Source: Neonectria sp. B-13
Taxonomy: Eukaryota; Ascomycota; Sordariomycetes; Hypocreales; Nectriaceae
Length of the DNA: 64,000 bases
Direction: 5' to 3'
NCBI GenBank assembly: GCA_002682825.1
Contig: NOKP01000007.1
Location: 62,001-126,000, forward strand
A program made the translations under genes and the position numbers. The notes under the pieces are model-generated. The model did no database searches. It was given only the letters and a program-made list of their open reading frames with translations, and was not told the origin of the DNA. This document shows, piece by piece, positions 57,691 through 64,000 of the stretch. Each line of letters opens with the position of its first letter. Position 1 is the first letter of the stretch.

Positions 57691-60600
57691 ATGCATCACC
57701 GCATCGCGCCCCGGCTCGGGGCTGCGGCACTCTTCGTGGCCAGCCTGGCCCACGCAGACCTGTACACCCCGAAACACGAAGCGGGACGATGTGCTTTCCG
57801 AGGCACCTGCGGCAAGCAGAGCTTCTTCGGCAAGGAGCTGCCTTGTGTCGACAACGGTGTCGCCGAGGATCCAGAGGAGGAGTTCCGCAAAGAGCTCGTC
57901 GACCTCTGCGGTGAGAAGTGGCGAACGGGCCCTGTGTGCTGCACCTTGGATCAAGTGAGCACTCTCAGCGCGGCGCATTCTGATGGGGACGGAATACTGA
58001 CGTAGCTTCTAGGTCCGATCCCTCAAGTCCGAACTTGGCACCCCGAACACCCTCATCGGCTCCTGCCCAGCGTGTAAAGAGAACTTCTTTAACATGTTCT
58101 GTACATTCACTTGCTCTCCCGACCAGTCCTTGTTTATCAATGTTACCGATTCTGCGGACAAGGGCGAAAAGCACCTGGTGACCCAGCTCGACCAGTTGAT
58201 CTCCGAAGAGTACGGTTCTGGTCTCTATAATAGCTGCAAGGAAGTCAAGTTTGGAGGAGCAAACAGCAGGGCCATGGATCTCATCGGAGGAGGCGCCAAA
58301 AACTACACCGAGATGCTCAAATTTCTCGGCGACAAAAAGCCCTTGGTTGGCTCCCCGTTCCAGATCAACTACCCAACCGAATACACCGAGCCGCAGATGC
58401 ATCCTCTCGATATGAAGCCCAAAAAGTGCAACGACGAGGATCCCGACTACCGCTGCGTCTGTGTCGACTGCCCTGAAGTATGTCCCGAGCTTCCGGACGT
58501 CAAGAGCTCAAAGTCATGCCACGTCGGCGTCTTGCCTTGTCTGTCGTTTGCCTCTATTTTTGTTTACGGCATTTTTCTCTTTGCGCTGGTGGCCTTACTG
58601 TTTGGCCATGTGGCGTGGAAGAAGTATGCCCAGCGTCGTGTTGAGAGAACTCGGTTACTTCACGAATCTTCGCATAGCGATGACGAGGATGAGGGCGGGC
58701 CTGTCCAGACGGAGGCTATGCGCGAACGCCCTACCAAACGCTACTGGCTCAATGACAAGTGTGACAAGGCATTCTATCAACTCGGTCACGCCGCGGCTCG
58801 ATTCCCTGGCCTTTCCATCGGCCTTAGTCTCCTTGTTGTTGCCATCTTGAGTGCTGGCTGGTTCCGATTCGACCTTGAGAAGGACCCTGCAAGGCTCTGG
58901 GTCAGCCCTTCATCCGCCGCTGCCCAAGAGAAGGCCTACTTTGATTCCAACTTTGGTCCTTTCTATCGTGCCGAAAAGATCTTCCTGGTCAATGACACTA
59001 ACCCGTCCGGACCCGGACCTGTTCTCAGCTATGAGACTCTCAAGTGGTGGATCGATGTCGAGAAGAGTATTGAAAGATTAGAAAGCCGGACGTACGGCAA
59101 ATTCCTTAACGACCTTTGCTTCAAGCCCGCCAATGATGCCTGTGTTATCCAGTCCGTCACGGGCTGGTACGCTAATGGAGGTCTCGACCCGAAGTCCTGG
59201 AAGGAGGACTTGCGAGCATGCGCCAAGAGCCCGGTGGACTGCCGACCCGCGTTTGGCCAGCCCATCGATGCTGAAATGATCTTGGGTGGCTATGAGGGTG
59301 ATGTAGCCGATGCTCAAGCGCTCACTGTGACATGGGTCGTCAACAATGCCAAGGAAGACACCGATGCCCTCGCACACGCCCAAGATTGGGAGAATGTTCT
59401 CCAAGACCGACTTTTAGAAGTGCAAGAGGAGGCTAAGGACAGAGGTCTCCGCTTGTCCTTCAACACCGAAATCAGCCTTGAGCAAGAGCTCAATAAGTCA
59501 ACGAACACGGACGCTAAGATCATTATCATCAGTTACATCGTCATGTTTCTCTACGCCTGCTTGGCACTCGGCACCCCCTTGAAGCACATCTTCAGGAACC
59601 CTGCCGTTTTGCTCGTAGAGTCGAAGGTGACCCTCGGACTTGTTGGCATCATCATTGTCCTCATGTCGATCGGTGCATCCATTGGATTCTTCTCCTGGGT
59701 TGGTCTCAAGGCTACCCTCATCATTGTCGAGGTCATTCCCTTCATCGTCCTCGCCGTAGGTGTCGACAACATCTTCTTGATCGTGCACGAGCTAGAGAGG
59801 GTCAACGTGAGTTGCCCAGACCAAATGGTCGAGGAACGTGTGGCTAGAGCCCTTGGCCGCATGGGACCTTCTATTCTCTTCTCCGCACTGACGGAAACTG
59901 TTGCGTTTGCCCTTGGCACTGCTGTTGGCATGCCAGCCGTCCGCAACTTTGCAGCCTATGCTGCTGGTGCTGTTTTGGTCAACGCAGTGCTCCAGATGAC
60001 TATGTTTGTCTCATTCCTGTCGCTTAATCAGATGCGGGTAGAAGACCACCGCTGTGAGTTGTGGCCATGGTGGCAGATCACTAAGGCAAGAGTCCATCTC
60101 AACGGCACCAATGGCTATGCACATGGCGCTGGCAGGGGCTCCGACATGACCGAGGAGAGCCTGTTGCAGGTTTTCATAAAAAATACCTATGCCCCAAGTC
60201 TTTTGGGAAAGAAGGCGAAATTGGCTGTTGTCACCATCTTCCTCGGTATGTTTTCAGCTGGACTGGCATTGCTGCCTCAGATTCAGCTTGGTCTCGATCA
60301 ACGAGATGCCATTCCAGATGGTTCCTACCTTATCCCCTATTTCAACGACTTGTATGATTATTTGGAGATTGGTCCTCCTGTGTACTTTGTCACACGCGGG
60401 GCTGATATCTCCAAACGCGAGGAGCAGCAAGAGGTCTGTTCCAGATTTACCACTTGTCAATCACTCTCCCTCACCAACAGCCTGGAGCTCGAGCGACAAA
60501 GGCCGGAATCTTCTTTCATCTCCTCGCCGACGGCGAGCTGGATCGACGACTTCTTCCTTTGGTTGAACCCTATTTACGAACAATGCTGCGTGGAGCACGG

Positions 60601-61567
60601 TTCTACATGTTTTGCTGATCGGAATCCCGCTTGGAATACCACGCTTCACGGGATGCCAGAGAACCAAGAATTCATGCAATACTTGGAGAAGTTCCTCTCG
60701 AGCCCTACAGACGATGACTGCCCCCTGGGTGGCGAGGCCGCCTACAGCCAAGCTGTAGTCGTTGAAGCCGATGGCAAGAGCGTGAAAGCTAGCCATTTCA
60801 GAACTGCACACACACCGTTGAGGAGTCAGGAAGATTTCATCAGCGCTTACTCCGCAGCACGTCGTATTGCCTCGGAGATTGGCGAGCGGACTGGCGTTGA
60901 TGTTTTCCCCTACAGTGTGTTCTACATCTTCTTCGACCAGTATCTGAGCATCGTGCCTCTCACAGCAGGCCTCTTGTCTGCGGCAGTGGGCATGATCTTT
61001 GTCGTTGCCGCCCTGCTCCTTGGATCTGTGCTCACCTCTCTCGTTGTGACCCTTACTGTGGTGATGAGCGTGGTCGACATCATGGGTGCTATGGCGGTGT
61101 TCAACGTGTCCCTCAACGCGGTTTCCCTCGTCAATCTTATCATCTGTGTTGGAATTTCCGTTGAGTTCTGCGCCCACATTGCCAGAGCGTTCATGTTCCC
61201 GTCTCGCACTGTTATGGAGGCCAACAGCAGCTCGCTCCGTGGTCGCGATGCTCGCGCTTGGACGGCCCTTGTCAATGTCGGCGGATCTGTCTTCTCTGGC
61301 ATCACAGTCACCAAGCTGCTAGGCGTCTCTGTCCTGGCGTTTACCCGCTCCAAGATCTTTGAGATCTACTACTTCCGTGTCTGGCTATCGTTGGTCGTCT
61401 TCGCCGCTCTCCATGCCCTGGTCTTCCTGCCAGTGGCTCTGAGCATTGCTGGCGGCCAAGGCTACGTCGATCCGGAGAGCGAAGGTACGGCGGCACAGGA
61501 CCTGACAGACAGAAGGTGGCGAGCAATCAGAGTCAACGATAACAGCGACTCGGAAGACGAGTTTTAG
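57691..61567 (+). CDS. NCR1: Niemann-Pick type C1-related sterol transporter (NPC1/Ncr1), 1272 aa
   Basis: Vacuolar/lysosomal sterol transporter of the RND/Patched superfamily. Exons 57691-57954 and 58013-61567 with a 58 bp GTGAGC intron. A signal peptide (residues 1-22, APRLGAAALFVASLAHA) is followed by the Cys-rich N-terminal sterol-binding domain: GRCAFRGTCG, LPCVDNG, GPVCCTLDQV, CPACKENFFNMFCTFTCSPD. The first membrane helix is at about 266-288 (FASIFVYGIFLFALVALLFG). The middle luminal domain includes FGPFYRAEKIF and YETLKWWID. The sterol-sensing domain spans about 595-780, with GVDNIFLIVHELER near 670. The C-terminal luminal domain holds many Cys, and the last helices include VSLVNLIICVGISVEFCAHI and ALHALVFLPVALSIAGG. 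The tail is acidic (DNSDSEDEF), placed on the cytosolic side. The length is that expected. The upstream frame is open, but the signal peptide fixes this ATG. Confidence 0.96.
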
Positions 61568-61645
61568 TTTTCTCGACGACTTCGACCGCTAATCGCGAGA
61601 CTGAAATCTCCCTGGGACAAGTTGAGTCGGCGTCGCCTAGACCAA

Positions 61646-62164
61646 ATGCCCCAGACTAAGGACGGAGATGCGAATGAGAATCTAGTGGACATTGAAGATT
61701 GGTGGCGTGGCGTATTGCAGGATGCTATCGTCCAGTCGTGCGAGTCCGAGCTGCCCGGAATCTCTGACTCGAGCACAGCCCAGCAAGAGAATAAACAAAA
61801 AGAGAAGACAACTGAGTTATACGACAGGGAAAATGAAGAACCCCAGGAGCGAGAGGCGCGATTTCGTTACATACCGCAGAGTCCTGCATGTAGGAATCAT
61901 GCATGCACGTCGGGCAGCAGCAGGGCCATGCTCAGTTCTGATGAAGAGAGTTGTCACCATAAGGTGTCTACCCAAGTACCAAGAAAAAGATGTTTCTTGT
62001 CAGAATCAGTTCCGAGGAGAGAAAACCGGAGCCAAATTTCTGGTTCCTCGGACATGCCTACGGCAGAGGATTTACTCGGTGCCGTACCCGCTGCTAGATC
62101 CAGTTCTAGTTTATCGACTTCATCACTTGGCAGATATGGGGACGAGTACGTGTTGTCTGCTTAG
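61646..62164 (+). CDS. Doubtful ORF downstream of NPC1 (172 aa)
   Basis: An ATG-initiated frame 78 bp after the NPC1 stop. It encodes a polar, probably disordered protein with one possibly helical segment (NLVDIEDWWRGVLQDAIVQS) and a Ser-rich C-terminus. Codon third positions lack the strong C/G bias of neighbouring genes and a second frame overlaps it for most of its length. It may be only the NPC1 3' UTR. No family recognised. Confidence 0.22.
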   Translation: MPQTKDGDANENLVDIEDWWRGVLQDAIVQSCESELPGISDSSTAQQENKQKEKTTELYDRENEEPQEREARFRYIPQSPACRNHACTSGSSRAMLSSDEESCHHKVSTQVPRKRCFLSESVPRRENRSQISGSSDMPTAEDLLGAVPAARSSSSLSTSSLGRYGDEYVLSA

Positions 62165-62700
62165 ATTCTTGACGGGTTGCAACAAGCTAGCGAAGAGGAA
62201 GATTCTACAAGAACGCGAGTGAGAGGAGGGTATGGTCTATGTGTCGTTTATTGGAGAGCACAAGGGAAAGGTTGTACTATTCTTAGTTTTTTCTGACTTG
62301 GGCACGGCGCCATTGGTCAGCGGAAATTGTAATCGTTTTGTGATTATAGACAGCAGACCATAGCGACGAGTACGGGATTTGGTAGCGGAATAGTAAGAAT
62401 TTCTCAACGTCTGTACTTGATCTTGCTGTGAGCTTGCGTTTGGCTGACGCCCTATGTGATGGTGTTTAGCTCAACATGATCTAAATTTGTCAAGACCAAA
62501 TGTCCATCGTATTCGTGTGTAATGTATGAGATTTGTGACATCGAAACGTCGTTAACAAGGGGAAAGAAAGAGCAAAATGCGAGAAATTGACAAAATGTCT
62601 TATTAACAGAACGACGCCTTTTAATCTAGTATGTAGCTGCAATACCCATTTTATATAGCACAAATATTGAAACAATGTCCTCCACTGGCGACGAGGAATC
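62165..62700. other. Intergenic between convergent genes
   Basis: AT-richer spacer between the NPC1 side and the GPI mannosyltransferase gene, whose 3' end is at 62701. No gene or repeat recognised. Confidence 0.4.
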
Positions 62701-64000
62701 CTACGCAGGCGGCAGAAACGACGCAAAGAGTCCTCCTTGTATACTCGCATACATGACAATGAAGACAGTAACGCCATACCCCCAACTTTGCCTTTGCTTG
62801 TCCATCATGCAAGAAGCTACCCACCAGTACCACACCGGGTACGCAGAGGACAGGCGGCTGATGATCTGGACATGGTAGTTGGTGATTGCGAGCACAGCTA
62901 GCAGTATCTGGGTTGCTGCCAATGTCCGCACGAAAGTGCGATACTGCTCATTTGTGCCAGGGCCCAGGAGTCTCAGCCCCCTAGATGGCTCTTGGAATAG
63001 GTCGATGCCTGATTTGATGAGCACGGCGAGCATTGGGCCGGCAAGCAGAAACATAGGGATCTGGTTTGGGGTCCAGTACTTGAGGAAGCCGACGTTCCTG
63101 TTTGGTCTAGTTAGGACGGAGGCTCTCGGACGGTGGAAAAGGGAAGGCTTACCAGTATTCTTCCTGCACAAAGGTATATATGCTTGGGATCAGGCGGGAG
63201 CACCAAGGCCGCAGCTCGGCTTCGGGGGAGTTGCCTCGACAATACCTCATCCACGCGACGGCTTGTGGGATGATGGCGCCGGCGGCGACGAAGAGACCGC
63301 CAACGACGGGAGCCACGAGCCTCAGCATCTTGGAGAAGCTGGGGCCATTGGCGAAGGCTAGCAAGCACTGGACGGCCTCGACGGCAAACAGGAGCCCGCC
63401 GAAGAGCCCGTTGCTGCGGAACGTGGTGGCCAGGCCGAAGACGATGCCGGCTCCGACGACGGCGGCGTTCCGGCGCAGGGTATCGGGGCCGGCTTTGAAG
63501 CTCAGGGCGAAGAGCAGGTTGCCGACGAAAGACAGGCAAGAGAAAGGGCTCTCGGCGTACGGCGCCGACAGGAACAGCCCAGCCGGCGAGAGAATGTGGA
63601 CGGCGGCTGACACAAAGGCGAGCCTCCGGTCGGCGCAGACAACGACGGTGAGCTGGTACAGGGCCAGGACGGCGACGAGGTGAGACACGTGCGCCAGGAC
63701 GATGGCGACGACGGGCTCCCAGACGCCGGTGCCGGCGCCCAGCAGACGGCCGACGGCGCGGACAAGGGCCGGAAGGCCGGCGGCGAAGGCCCACTCCTGC
63801 TCGTAGACGTAGCCGCGGCGGGCGGAGGCGACGAAGTAGAGGGCGTCCCAGCGGGTGAGGCGGGCGGCGAGGGCGGGCACGGGCGCGGCGGGTCCGTAGA
63901 CGGCGTCGAAGAAGACGGACGTCGACGTGTCGTAGTCCGGGGCGGCGGCGGCGCCGAGCGCGATGGCGAGCAGGAAGGCCTTCCAGGCCGTGAAGGCGGC
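62701..64000 (-). CDS. GPI18: GPI mannosyltransferase 2 (PIG-V/Gpi18), C-terminal part, cut by window edge
   Basis: ER membrane enzyme that adds the second mannose to the GPI anchor precursor. Exons 63153-64000 (open at the edge) and 62701-63097, with a 55 bp GTAAGC intron completing the Trp of EEYWNVGFLKYWTPNQIP. The visible part begins in a hydrophobic helix (FTAWKAFLLAIALG), then the luminal stretch ARLTRWDALYFVASARRGYV with the Arg-Trp-Asp motif typical of the family, and YEQEWAFAAGLPALVR. Further signatures are SPAGLFLSAPYAESPFSCLS, ATTFRSNGLFGG and IPQAVAWMRYCRG. At least seven hydrophobic segments are present. The C-terminus contains SSAYPVWYWWVAS and ends GLFASFLPPA. The N-terminal cytosolic segment and first bases of the gene lie beyond 64000. 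Identity is secure. Confidence 0.92.

Overview
The window is nuclear DNA of a filamentous ascomycete, most likely a Sordariomycete; Hypocreales is plausible but cannot be proved from this sequence alone. The signs are genes broken by short introns (mostly 47-100 bp, GT(R)NGT donors, CAG/TAG acceptors, CTRAC-like branch sites), high GC in third codon positions, roomy intergenic DNA and full-length orthologues of fungal housekeeping proteins. I see no bacterial operons, CRISPR arrays, tRNA or 5S genes, intact transposons or secondary-metabolite cluster. Exon joins given below were checked by reading-frame arithmetic.

Layout: 1-751 NOT4 (CCR4-NOT ubiquitin ligase, cut by the left edge); 1176-2104 complex I 30 kDa subunit; 2665-2955 a doubtful small ORF; 4447-7042 a lineage-type protein with a STAND/HeLo-like N-terminus and a Cys-rich module; 8016-10959 a Zds-type protein; 11.0-16.0 kb a 5 kb gene-poor stretch; 16011-18174 a DUF2433-type phosphoesterase-like protein with an RGG tail; 18731-19715 COQ5; 19977-20165 a one-helix microprotein; 20814-22210 BCKDH E1-alpha; 22962-23585 a broken gene; 26257-32166 the HECT ligase Ufd4/TRIP12; 32919-35660 a large disordered nuclear-type protein; 36430-40985 exocyst Sec3; 41879-43075 an S58 (DmpA) aminopeptidase; 43958-45635 hydroxyacid-oxoacid transhydrogenase; 46246-47067 an orphan; 48164-48800 dynactin p27; 49262-50845 complex I 51 kDa subunit; 51424-52334 Pex11; 52628-53419 a four-helix membrane protein preceded by a ~99 bp tandem repeat; 54262-56129 a Cue2-type CUE-SMR protein; 57691-61567 NPC1; 62701-64000 GPI mannosyltransferase 2 (cut by the right edge).

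Functionally this is a core-metabolism and cell-biology neighbourhood. Five genes feed mitochondrial metabolism (two complex I subunits, COQ5, BCKDH E1-alpha, HOT). Others serve ubiquitin signalling and RNA quality control (NOT4, Ufd4, Cue2-type), and secretion, polarity and membranes (Sec3, Zds, Pex11, NPC1, GPI18, dynactin p27). Nothing shows they form one regulated cluster.

I found no convincing new multi-gene system. The parts most worth following are the STAND-like/Cys-rich gene at 4.4-7.0 kb, the decayed gene near 23 kb, the tandem repeat at 53.55-53.79 kb, the microprotein at 20 kb and the disordered protein at 33-35.7 kb.
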